NCBI GenBank assembly: GCA_964518875.1
Contig: CAZFHI010000015.1
Coordinates: 1-47,395 of the forward strand
Length of the DNA stretch: 47,395 nt
Source: DTU024 sp964518875
GTDB lineage: Bacteria > Bacillota > Clostridia > Christensenellales > Aristaeellaceae
Direction: 5' to 3'
This document shows, piece by piece, positions 27,243 through 34,463 of the stretch. Under the pieces are notes generated by a model. It was given only the letters and a program-made list of their open reading frames with translations. It was not told where the DNA came from and did not search any database. Made by a program: the position numbers and the translations under genes. Positions within the stretch are counted from its first letter, which is position 1. Each line of letters starts with the position of its first letter.

Positions 27243-27271
27243 ATTATAAACGCACTAAAGCTTTTCGTCAA
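27243..27271 (-). promoter_or_regulatory. Promoter of nifJ
   Basis: On the minus strand TTGACG (27266-27271), a 17-bp spacer and a perfect TATAAT (27243-27248). The transcript would begin near 27236 and carry a leader of about 70 nt, which includes a seven-base-pair stem (AAGGTGC with GCACCTT). Confidence 0.8.
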
Positions 27272-27335
27272 GAAACTGAAGAGCTTTTATACTTAATTTA
27301 GATACAAACGTTTATAACTTCAGTGTAAAAATTAG

Positions 27336-27364
27336 TTGACAAGTTTTGCAAGAACAGATAACAT
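27336..27364 (+). promoter_or_regulatory. Possible promoter facing the dehydrogenase remnant
   Basis: TTGACA (27336-27341), 17 bp, TAACAT (27359-27364). Upstream, TACAAACGTTTATA (27303-27316) is a CG-centred palindrome of the type bound by LacI-family repressors. Both may be leftovers of the promoter of a now truncated dehydrogenase gene. Confidence 0.35.
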
Positions 27365-27393
27365 TATTAAATGTTATAAATCAGATCCGTTAA

Positions 27394-27726
27394 ATGATAC
27401 TGATGTGCGATTGCGCGGGCTTTTATGCAACGATAGACGAATACCTTATGGCGGCAAAGCCAGCTGGCAAGGCAATTATAGTAAGTCTTGGAGAAGACCG
27501 CGTGGATAGATTCAATACAGGAATAATGTCTACAAAAGAATTAACTGTGCAGTCCATTTTCCGTTACTGCAATCTTTACATAACAGCCATCAATGCGGTT
27601 GCCGACGGAAGAATAGATGTTGAATCTATAGCGTCTCACCGTTTCTCATCTGATGATACTATTGAGGCCTTTGCGACATGTAAGCGTGACATTAAAAGCG
27701 TAGTCAAGGGTGTAATTGAGTTTTGA
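27394..27726 (+). pseudogene. C-terminal remnant of a zinc-type polyol dehydrogenase
   Basis: The 110 codons correspond to the last third of a medium-chain zinc-dependent alcohol dehydrogenase of the sorbitol/xylitol dehydrogenase group: CAG...A...KPAGKAIIVSLG is the end of the Rossmann fold, and FRYCNLYITAINAVADGRI and SHRFSSDDTIEAF match the C-terminal catalytic domain. The first 220 or so residues, including the zinc ligands and the dinucleotide loop, are missing and were not found upstream. The product could not be active. It may have oxidised a pentitol or hexitol in the neighbouring pentose pathway. Confidence 0.75.
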
Positions 27727-27740
27727 CTATATTTTAACTT

Positions 27741-27809
27741 TACAGCCGATATCTTTCATTTTCCTCGGGCTTTATTATCCCAAGGCTGATTGGCAGTTTA
27801 TCGGCTGTA
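27741..27809 (+). ncRNA. Candidate structured RNA element with two nested stems
   Basis: TACAGCCGATA (27741-27751) is perfectly complementary to TATCGGCTGTA (27799-27809). Inside, CCTCGGG (27763-27769) pairs with CCCAAGG (27779-27785) with one mismatch. CAGCC (27743-27747) can instead pair with GGCTG (27784-27788), so two exclusive folds are possible. It ends nine bases before AAAGGAG and the ATG of a decayed gene at 27833. It does not match a riboswitch class I can recall. It may equally be a chance or repeat-derived inverted repeat. Confidence 0.35.
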
Positions 27810-27832
27810 GTCGATTAAAGGAGTGGGCGATA

Positions 27833-27983
27833 ATGAAAGCTGTATTTAATATTTAAAAACTCTCGCATTTGAGGCGTTGATCTATATGAAGCGGAGCTCG
27901 CAGATAAAATTACAGATATTTTCCACAATGAACTTAGAGGCTGCGGTGCGCGAAACATTGAAAATGTACTTAAACTAAAATAA
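27833..27983 (+). pseudogene. Decayed gene of unknown identity
   Basis: An ATG at 27833 with AAAGGAG nine bases upstream opens a frame that reads MKAVFNI and then stops. Further on, positions 27873-27983 are open in another frame, without a start, and read like the C-terminus of a real protein (containing YEAELADKITDIFHNELRG and ending VLKLK). The simplest view is a gene that lost its middle. I do not recognise the family. Its position between the dehydrogenase remnant and the FGGY kinase suggests a former sugar-catabolic gene. Confidence 0.4.
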
Positions 27984-28035
27984 TACAGTTAAGAAGTAAA
28001 TTATAGATTAATTTAACTTAACAAAGAATGTAAAA

Positions 28036-28052
28036 CCAGGAAATTTACCTGG
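28036..28052 (+). promoter_or_regulatory. Small inverted repeat before the kinase ribosome-binding site
   Basis: CCAGG (28036-28040) and CCTGG (28048-28052) flank AAATTTA and lie directly before the AAGGCGG site of the FGGY kinase. It could be a repressor operator or a small hairpin affecting translation. No regulator can be assigned. Confidence 0.3.
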
Positions 28053-28069
28053 AAAGGCGGTATTTAATT

Positions 28070-29668
28070 ATGAATAAAGAAAGCGTTTCAAAATGGCTTG
28101 AAGAAGGCAAAGGCGTTCTTGGCATAGAGCTGGGTTCAACACGCATAAAGGCTGTGCTCATTGACAAGAATCATGAGCCTGTTGCTACAGGGTCGTTTGA
28201 TTGGGAAAACAGACTTGAAAACAACTTATGGACATACGATTTGAAGGATGTATGGACAGGCGTACAAGGTGCGTACGCGTCTCTTGCAGAAGACGTTTAC
28301 AATAAATATGATGTTAAATTGACCTCGCTTGCCGCGATAGGCGTTTCTGCAATGATGCATGGTTATCTTGTATTTAATAAAAATGAAGAACTGCTTACTC
28401 CGTTTAGAACCTGGCGCAATACTAACACAGAAAAGGCCGCTAAGGAGCTGACGAAGCGCTTTAATTTTAACATTCCTCACCGCTGGAGCGTTGCGCATCT
28501 GTACCAGGCCATACTTGATAATGAGCCTCATGTAAAAGATATCGCTTATATGACGACGCTGGCTGGCTATGTTCACTGGAAGCTGACAGGAGAAAAAGTG
28601 CTTGGTATAGGAGACGCGTCCGGCATGTTTCCGATTAACGGCGAGCAGTACGATGAAAAAATGCTTGCGATCTTTGATACTCTTACCTCCAATTATCCAT
28701 GGAAACTGAGTAATCTTTTGCCTGAGGTAATGCTTTCAGGCGATGATGCTGGGAGCTTAACAGAAGCAGGCGCCAGGCTGCTGGATCCGTCTGGCTTACT
28801 TAAGCCCGGTATTCCTCTATCTCCACCAGAAGGCGATGCTGGCACTGGTATGGCTGCAACGAACAGCGTTGCGGCGGGTACCGGCAATGTAAGCGCCGGT
28901 ACGAGCATATTTGCAATGGTCGTTCTGGAAAAACAACTAAGCCATATGTACCCTGAAATCGATATGGTAACCACGCCTGACGGCAAACCGGTCGCTATGG
29001 TGCACTGCAACAACTGTACAAGCGATATTAATGCCTGGGCAGATGTTTTTGGAGGCTTTGCAAAAGCCGCAGGTATCAAACTGGACAAGGGAGATATATT
29101 TAAATCAATGTTCACTTCAGCCATGAAAGGCGAAAAGGACGCAGCTGGAATAGTGAACGTAAATTATCTTTCAGGAGAACCTATAACAGGAATGAGCGAA
29201 GGCCGTCCTATGATGGTTAGACTTCCGGATGCAAAAATGCAATTTAGTAATTTTGCTCGTTCACTAATCTTTGGGGCTATCGCCACTCTAAGATTAGGAA
29301 TGGATATTCTCGCTAAGGAACAAGTGAGTTTGCATGTCCTGCTTGGTCACGGAGGATTTTTTAAAACGCCTGGTACATCTCAGAACCTTATGGCCGCCGC
29401 GCTTAACGTTCCTGTTTCAGTTATGGAAACGGCAGGAGAAGGCGGCGCGTGGGGGATAGCGCTTCTTGCCGCATACCGGATATATCATAGAGATGGTGAA
29501 AGCTTACCTGAGTATCTTGAAAAAGTATTCTCAAAAGAGAACATTTCTACTGTTTCGCCAGATCCTGCTGACGTAGAGGGATTTGAATGTTTTCTTGAAC
29601 GCTTTAACGCTTCGCTTCCTGCAGAAAAAGCTGCCGTGGAGTATTTGGTTGATGAAGAAAAGCTATAA
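28070..29668 (+). CDS. FGGY-family carbohydrate kinase, probable L-ribulokinase
   Basis: The 532-residue protein is an FGGY-family sugar kinase: phosphate-1 loop in GIELGSTRIKAVLID, GIGDASGMFPI in the middle, an ATP-domain GTGNVSAGTSIFAM and the C-terminal GHGGFFKTPGTSQNLMAAAL. It is not the classical AraB form, but it belongs to a Firmicutes subgroup that I associate with araA and araD genes. Since araA and araD lie about 10 kb downstream and no other kinase is in the window, L-ribulose is the likely substrate; D-xylulose is the main alternative. AAGGCGG lies 10 bases before ATG. It is a single gene, between decayed sugar genes and the response regulator. Confidence 0.8.
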   Translation: MNKESVSKWLEEGKGVLGIELGSTRIKAVLIDKNHEPVATGSFDWENRLENNLWTYDLKDVWTGVQGAYASLAEDVYNKYDVKLTSLAAIGVSAMMHGYLVFNKNEELLTPFRTWRNTNTEKAAKELTKRFNFNIPHRWSVAHLYQAILDNEPHVKDIAYMTTLAGYVHWKLTGEKVLGIGDASGMFPINGEQYDEKMLAIFDTLTSNYPWKLSNLLPEVMLSGDDAGSLTEAGARLLDPSGLLKPGIPLSPPEGDAGTGMAATNSVAAGTGNVSAGTSIFAMVVLEKQLSHMYPEIDMVTTPDGKPVAMVHCNNCTSDINAWADVFGGFAKAAGIKLDKGDIFKSMFTSAMKGEKDAAGIVNVNYLSGEPITGMSEGRPMMVRLPDAKMQFSNFARSLIFGAIATLRLGMDILAKEQVSLHVLLGHGGFFKTPGTSQNLMAAALNVPVSVMETAGEGGAWGIALLAAYRIYHRDGESLPEYLEKVFSKENISTVSPDPADVEGFECFLERFNASLPAEKAAVEYLVDEEKL

Positions 29669-30161
29669 CTCAAAATTTGCATTAAACTTTGATAAGGGCT
29701 AAATTATATATAATGACGCTCAATTAAGACGCAGCTTAATTATCTCCATAAGGCATAATTTAATCAATATACCTGAATTATATTGCTGTTGTAAAAATAT
29801 CGTTCTTGTTTATGCATATGCAATGCCTAAGGGTGCTGCATATGTAAATTTTTATATTATAAATTAAAGTATATTTTAATATAAACAGCTATGTAAAACA
29901 TAGCGTAAAATATTATGTGTAAACTAATAAGGAGCTAAGTTAAAAAAATAGACCCTTATTGCAGAAGCGATAATGGAATGAGAAGATATAAAGGAAGCGC
30001 CTTGCAATTATTGCCTGACAAAATAAGAATTGACGATAAGTTGTAAAATTTAAGATAGCTTTATGATGACTTTGTCTTATAATCATATTTGGGCAGCAAT
30101 TCGTTTTATGTCGATCTAATATAAATTTTTTTATTTTATGCATATCGTAGGAGGAATAATT
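29669..30161. other. Intergenic region upstream of the response regulator
   Basis: This AT-rich stretch of about 490 bp has no convincing gene. It contains an AT-rich stem-loop AATTAAG/CTTAATT (29722-29728 and 29735-29741), a second inverted repeat CATATGCA/TGCATATG (29815-29822 and 29837-29844) followed by a T-rich stretch, and a short open frame from about 29977 of 22 codons that I do not recognise. A TATAAT at 30078-30083 is the best -10 candidate for the response regulator, without a clear -35. Confidence 0.5.
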
Positions 30162-31751
30162 ATGTACCAGATATTCGTTGTGGAGGATGAGCTTCTTATT
30201 CGTCAAAACATTCGCCATATGCTGGAAAACATGGAAGGGCCGTATGCTTTCTGTGGAGAAGCCTCAGATGGAGAAATGGCTTTATCCATAATTCAGGAAA
30301 TTATGCCGGATATTTTGCTTACAGACATACGTATGCCTTTTCTGGACGGGCTGAGCCTAATCAAGCACGCGAAAGTGATGATGCCTTGGTTAAAGGTAGG
30401 TGTTATAAGCGGCTATGATGATTTTGAGTACGCGCAAAAAGCAATCTCTCTGGGCGTCAATAAATATTTGCTCAAACCAGTTAAACAAGCAGATCTGACG
30501 CAAGCTGTTCGTGATATGGCGGCTCAGCTGGATAAAGAACGGACGGTTCAGTTTAATCCTCCTGGCGTTATGAATAAAGAGGACATAAAAACAGCGCTCA
30601 TACATCAATGGTTGGAACAGCTTCTCTATGAAAAGCCCGCGCTTAGCGATATGCTTGAACGCGCGGAAGTTTTAAAATTAGATGTAGTTAAAAGCCATTA
30701 TCTAGTGACACTGCTGTCGTTTGATTCTTCAGACGTGGACCTTTATTTGTTGAAAAGAAAGGTACAGAAGATAATGAATGAAGCGGACTGCAGGTTGTAT
30801 CTTTTCAACACTGCCGATCAAATGACGCTGATTACTTGCGATAATGACGCATATGCACTTAACGAGCGAGTGTACCAATTGATTTCTATTTTGCGTCATG
30901 AGCTTCATGATATCTGCCCTGTTATTACAGCCGCCATAAGCCGTGAAACGTTTCGTCTTGGCGACGTTGGTGATGCGTATCACGCAGTTGCGCAGATGAT
31001 GAGAGCTCTTCGTAACATATGCGCTGGAAAGGTACTTAACATGAATGACGACGCAATTTCTTTGGAAACAGAAATTATGCAAATAGATGGTCCGTTTGGG
31101 AAGAGTTTTCAGGAGAAACTACTTTATGCTTTGCCAGAGGAAATCCCAGATATGGTGGATTCTGCGCTTGCGAGTTTTCCCACAAATCAATTTGAAAGCA
31201 TACTAATTCGATACCAATCGCTTGTTTCAGTAGCGAAGACAACGGCTCGTATGGTTGTTGGAGTATCGTCTGCTGAAAAGTACCAGGCAACGATTGAGAA
31301 AATCCAAAAACAGTTTGATCTCATTGCAGCTGCGGGAAACAAGAACAGATTCCATGATACTATTACTAAAATGTTGCAGATAGGCGCTCGTGAACATGAA
31401 AAGAGGATGGACGAATCGCAAAGTTATAGACATGTGATAAGCTGTGCTGAAAAATATGCCAGAGAGAATTTCTGTGATCCAAACATTTCTCTTATGAGCA
31501 CCGCAAAACATGTGGGTATGAGCTCAGCTTATTTCAGTACGGTTTTTTCTCAAACCACAGGTCAATCCTTTATTCGCTTTCTTACAAGCTTGCGTATAGA
31601 GCGGGCAAAAGAATTGCTGACTAATACTAAAAGGCGAATTTCTGACATTGCTATGGATATAGGTTACAACGAACCTAACTATTTCAGCCATGTTTTTAGA
31701 AAGACAACAGGCGTTACACCGAAAGAATATCGTCAGCGAAACAGCGACTAA
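30162..31751 (+). CDS. YesN-type response regulator with AraC DNA-binding domain
   Basis: The 529-residue protein has an N-terminal receiver domain (residues 1-120) with acidic pocket E8-D9, phosphoacceptor D55 in LLTDIRMP and the switch lysine in YLLKPVK, a long middle region of about 280 residues, and a C-terminal AraC domain (about 425-525) with two helix-turn-helix units and the RRISDIAMDIGYNEPNYFSH signature. AGGAGG lies seven bases before ATG 30162; an in-frame ATG 24 bases earlier has no site. It should be phosphorylated by the LytS-like kinase encoded opposite and activate the adjacent sugar ABC operon. Its 3' end overlaps the convergent sensor lipoprotein gene by four bases. Confidence 0.9.
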   Translation: MYQIFVVEDELLIRQNIRHMLENMEGPYAFCGEASDGEMALSIIQEIMPDILLTDIRMPFLDGLSLIKHAKVMMPWLKVGVISGYDDFEYAQKAISLGVNKYLLKPVKQADLTQAVRDMAAQLDKERTVQFNPPGVMNKEDIKTALIHQWLEQLLYEKPALSDMLERAEVLKLDVVKSHYLVTLLSFDSSDVDLYLLKRKVQKIMNEADCRLYLFNTADQMTLITCDNDAYALNERVYQLISILRHELHDICPVITAAISRETFRLGDVGDAYHAVAQMMRALRNICAGKVLNMNDDAISLETEIMQIDGPFGKSFQEKLLYALPEEIPDMVDSALASFPTNQFESILIRYQSLVSVAKTTARMVVGVSSAEKYQATIEKIQKQFDLIAAAGNKNRFHDTITKMLQIGAREHEKRMDESQSYRHVISCAEKYARENFCDPNISLMSTAKHVGMSSAYFSTVFSQTTGQSFIRFLTSLRIERAKELLTNTKRRISDIAMDIGYNEPNYFSHVFRKTTGVTPKEYRQRNSD

Positions 31752-32731
31752 TAACCGCGGTTTTCAATTAACTCATCGGTAATAGAGTCTGCTTCAAAGT
31801 AAACTTCGTCTACATAGGTGTATTTGGAAGGCGTTTCTCCGCGTTGCAGCTGCTTTATTATAGAATGTACTCTTGGTCCATGCATGGGGTTGCACTCAAC
31901 ATCCAGGTTTATTTCGCCGTTCATAACTAACCGAAGGGCTGCGCTGCTGGCATCAAAAGAAACTATAGCGACATCTTTTCCAGGTTTTATGTTAGCTGCT
32001 TTAAGCGCGTCTATTGCTCCATAGGTCATATTATCATTTTCAGAGTAGATTACGTCAAAATTTATTCCTTCTTTTAGCAGCGACTCAGTCAGTTCTTGTC
32101 CCTTTGCTCTAATAAAATCTCCTGGCGCTTCGAAAACAATCGACCAGCCAGGATGCCGATCCAGAGCGGCGTTCAGACTTTCAGAACGACCAATCTGAGC
32201 TGAAGAGCCGATATTACCTTGCAAATGAACAATGCGCAAAGTATCTGGAAGATGAGTTTCCATCCATGCAACTGCTTTGTCGCCTTCTTTACGAAAATCG
32301 CTTCCTACCCAGCATGTAAACAGATTATCATCTGATACTTCAATTTTTCTGTCCACCAAAATTACTGGAATGCCGGCTGCTTTTGCTTCGTTAAGCACGG
32401 TATCCCAGCCATGCTCGGTGGTTGGAGCCAGCACAATATAATCCACGTCTTGGTTAATAAAGTTGCGGATAGCGGTAATTTGCCTTTCATGCTTCTGTTG
32501 CGCATCGTCAAGAATCAAACGGTATCCGTTTTCACTGGAAAAAGCATTTATCATACTTTGAGTATTTCCGATACGCCAGTCAGATTCGGATCCAACCTGG
32601 GAAAAACCTACAACGATCAATTCTTCATCGTCCAAGCTGGAGAAATTGCTTTTATCGTTTTGCTCGAAAGAGCAGGCGCAAAGAAGAAAGATTACCCCAA
32701 GCGCCATGCAGAGCAAGAACGTTTTTTTCAT
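31748..32731 (-). CDS. Sugar-binding sensor lipoprotein (XylFII/YtfQ-like)
   Basis: This 327-residue periplasmic-binding-protein-fold (type I, sugar) protein has a lipoprotein signal peptide with lipobox LCAC, cysteine 20. The binding-fold motifs YIVLAPTTEHGWDTVL, IPVILVDRKI and VIYSENDNMTYGAIDAL align well with the transport binding protein at 34464. Its gene overlaps the kinase gene by four bases (ATGA at 32728-32731), so the two are translated together. By analogy with clostridial XylFII-LytS, it probably binds sugar outside the cell and signals through the kinase instead of feeding a transporter. The gene order, kinase first, is the reverse of the order I recall for XylFII-LytS. Confidence 0.85.
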   Translation of the reverse strand: MKKTFLLCMALGVIFLLCACSFEQNDKSNFSSLDDEELIVVGFSQVGSESDWRIGNTQSMINAFSSENGYRLILDDAQQKHERQITAIRNFINQDVDYIVLAPTTEHGWDTVLNEAKAAGIPVILVDRKIEVSDDNLFTCWVGSDFRKEGDKAVAWMETHLPDTLRIVHLQGNIGSSAQIGRSESLNAALDRHPGWSIVFEAPGDFIRAKGQELTESLLKEGINFDVIYSENDNMTYGAIDALKAANIKPGKDVAIVSFDASSAALRLVMNGEINLDVECNPMHGPRVHSIIKQLQRGETPSKYTYVDEVYFEADSITDELIENRGY

Positions 32732-34197
32732 ATATGTGTCTCCTTTTGTGTAGTGTTGACGCCTTCAGCGGGCAACAGGATTGTGACGGTAGAACCGCGT
32801 CCGAGCGTGCTGTCGAATGACAGACCATAAGGCGCGCCACAATAAAGACGTATTCGCTGGTGTACGTTTTTCAGCCCGAGACCTGTGTCCGTATCCTGGT
32901 AAATACCGTTTCTTAACTTTTCAAGCTGCTTTTCATTCATACCGGCTCCATTATCGTGTACAGTTAAATAAAGACCGTCTTCTTTTTTCTTTCCTATAAT
33001 AGTTATCTTTCCTCTGCCTCGCCTGTTTTTGATGCCGTGATAGAGAGCGTTTTCAATAAGGGGCTGTAAAATTAGTTTGGGTACAAGTACGTCCTGTATA
33101 TTTTCGGGCACTGAAATGCTATATGACAAAATATCGCTGTAACGGATTTGCTGTATTTCCAAGTAGCTGGTAGCCTGAGCCAGTTCTGCGTGCAGCGAGA
33201 GTATGTCTTTGCCTTGGTTTAGCGAATTGCGGAAGAATGTACTCAGACTATTTACCATATTAACTAAATCGTTTTCTCGGTGATTTTCAGCCAGTATGGC
33301 AATGGAATCCAATGTATTATAGAGAAAATGAGGATTAATCTGCGCTTGAAGAAGCTTTAGCTGCGCTCGATGGAGTGATCTTTCGTTTTTAATCTGCTGA
33401 TCCATTAAAATATTGATGTGCTCTGCCATTTTGTCAAAACTATGATCTAAAATTTGAAGTTCGGCTAGCTCTGTTTTTACTGCAGAGGCTGAATAATCCT
33501 TCTGGCCCATGCGCTGAGCCTTTTTGGTAAGATTGATTATAGGCTCGGTGATTTGACGCCTGATTTTAGCGGCATAAAGTACAATAAACAAGAAAAGCAA
33601 CGACATTCCTATTATGGAAATGCAAATCAAAGTAGTAGTTTTTTTACTAAGTCCATTACGCAGACGCGCCAGCTCTCGTACCTCGTCATCAATAAAATCG
33701 TGCATATACTGTTCGATTAGTCGAGTGAGACCCGTTTCTCCGCGTATGTTGCGATCTAACAGCTCCATACGAAGATCATAATGTTTTGTCTGCGCGATTT
33801 CTAACATGTAGCTTCGCAGATTGGCAAGCATGTTCTGCATGCTGTCGACGCGCCAACGGTTATCTGGAAGCGTAGTAGTAGCTTCCAATCTGCGTAGAAC
33901 ATCGTTTGCTTTGTCCAATTCATCCATAGGCAGATTATCTAAATCGTTGCCTGTTCGTGGCTGTATCACATGATGATACATATTTAGATCAATATTTTTT
34001 TTGAATTCCTGATTAAAGTCTGCTGCTGTAGTTGCGCTTAGAATCGCGTGTTCATATTGTCGGTGAATTGACAAAAGCATCACGATGTAAATCAGTACTA
34101 TAAGCGCTGCGCTTAAGATAACAATCAGTATCAGCCGGCTGATATGCTGTTGAATGCTGTGTTTTTTTGATGCATGTATAGTTTTCTTAATGCGCAT
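32728..34197 (-). CDS. LytS/YesM-type sensor histidine kinase
   Basis: The 489-residue protein has membrane helix 1 (about 22-44), an extracellular domain of about 145 residues, membrane helix 2 (about 190-210), a HAMP region, then the His_kinase (PF06580-type) box with phosphoacceptor H290 in QINPHFLYNTLDS. The ATPase domain follows, with PLIENALYHGI (N box), HDNGAGM (G1) and GLGLKNVHQRI (G2). AAGGAGAA precedes the start. The extracellular domain is a likely docking site for the binding lipoprotein encoded downstream. Partner regulator: the YesN-type protein at 30162. Confidence 0.92.
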   Translation of the reverse strand: MRIKKTIHASKKHSIQQHISRLILIVILSAALIVLIYIVMLLSIHRQYEHAILSATTAADFNQEFKKNIDLNMYHHVIQPRTGNDLDNLPMDELDKANDVLRRLEATTTLPDNRWRVDSMQNMLANLRSYMLEIAQTKHYDLRMELLDRNIRGETGLTRLIEQYMHDFIDDEVRELARLRNGLSKKTTTLICISIIGMSLLFLFIVLYAAKIRRQITEPIINLTKKAQRMGQKDYSASAVKTELAELQILDHSFDKMAEHINILMDQQIKNERSLHRAQLKLLQAQINPHFLYNTLDSIAILAENHRENDLVNMVNSLSTFFRNSLNQGKDILSLHAELAQATSYLEIQQIRYSDILSYSISVPENIQDVLVPKLILQPLIENALYHGIKNRRGRGKITIIGKKKEDGLYLTVHDNGAGMNEKQLEKLRNGIYQDTDTGLGLKNVHQRIRLYCGAPYGLSFDSTLGRGSTVTILLPAEGVNTTQKETHI

Positions 34198-34286
34198 ATG
34201 TTAGCATTCTCCTTATCTCATAGTAAATTTATCTGAAATCTTTTCTTATTGTATCATATCCTTAATACCTTTACAGCTTTAAAAAT

Positions 34287-34321
34287 AATTTCAAAAGAAA
34301 TTACCTTTTTCAAAAGAAATT
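34287..34321 (+). promoter_or_regulatory. Paired TTTCAAAAGAAATT repeats, candidate regulator sites
   Basis: The 14-bp sequence TTTCAAAAGAAATT occurs twice, at 34289-34302 and 34308-34321, 19 bp apart start to start. The first copy is part of a perfect palindrome, AATTTC-AAAA-GAAATT (34287-34302). They lie between the divergent kinase and binding-protein genes, about 100 bp upstream of the binding-protein -10 box. Paired direct repeats at this spacing suit an AraC-type response-regulator dimer; this is an inference. Confidence 0.5.
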
Positions 34322-34409
34322 GTCATTTTTCTTACAAAGAATAGATAATTTTTAAAAAAATCATTAGTTTATTTAAAAAAATTGAATGCTTTAAATTACG
34401 CTTTATGTA

Positions 34410-34442
34410 TATAATCAAGGCAATAAATGATCCCGTTGGGAT
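34410..34442 (+). promoter_or_regulatory. Promoter -10 and 5' hairpin of the sugar ABC operon
   Basis: A perfect TATAAT (34410-34415) has no good -35 partner, as expected for an activator-dependent promoter. Right after the predicted start, ATCCC-GTT-GGGAT (34430-34442) forms a small hairpin near the 5' end of the transcript, before AGGAGG at 34451-34456; such 5' hairpins often stabilise mRNA. Confidence 0.5.
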
Positions 34443-34463
34443 TAAAAATTAGGAGGTCGTTTT

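Noticed and set aside
27394..27726. Intact small dehydrogenase
   Set aside because: The zinc ligands and cofactor-binding loop are missing, so it is a truncated remnant rather than a small enzyme.
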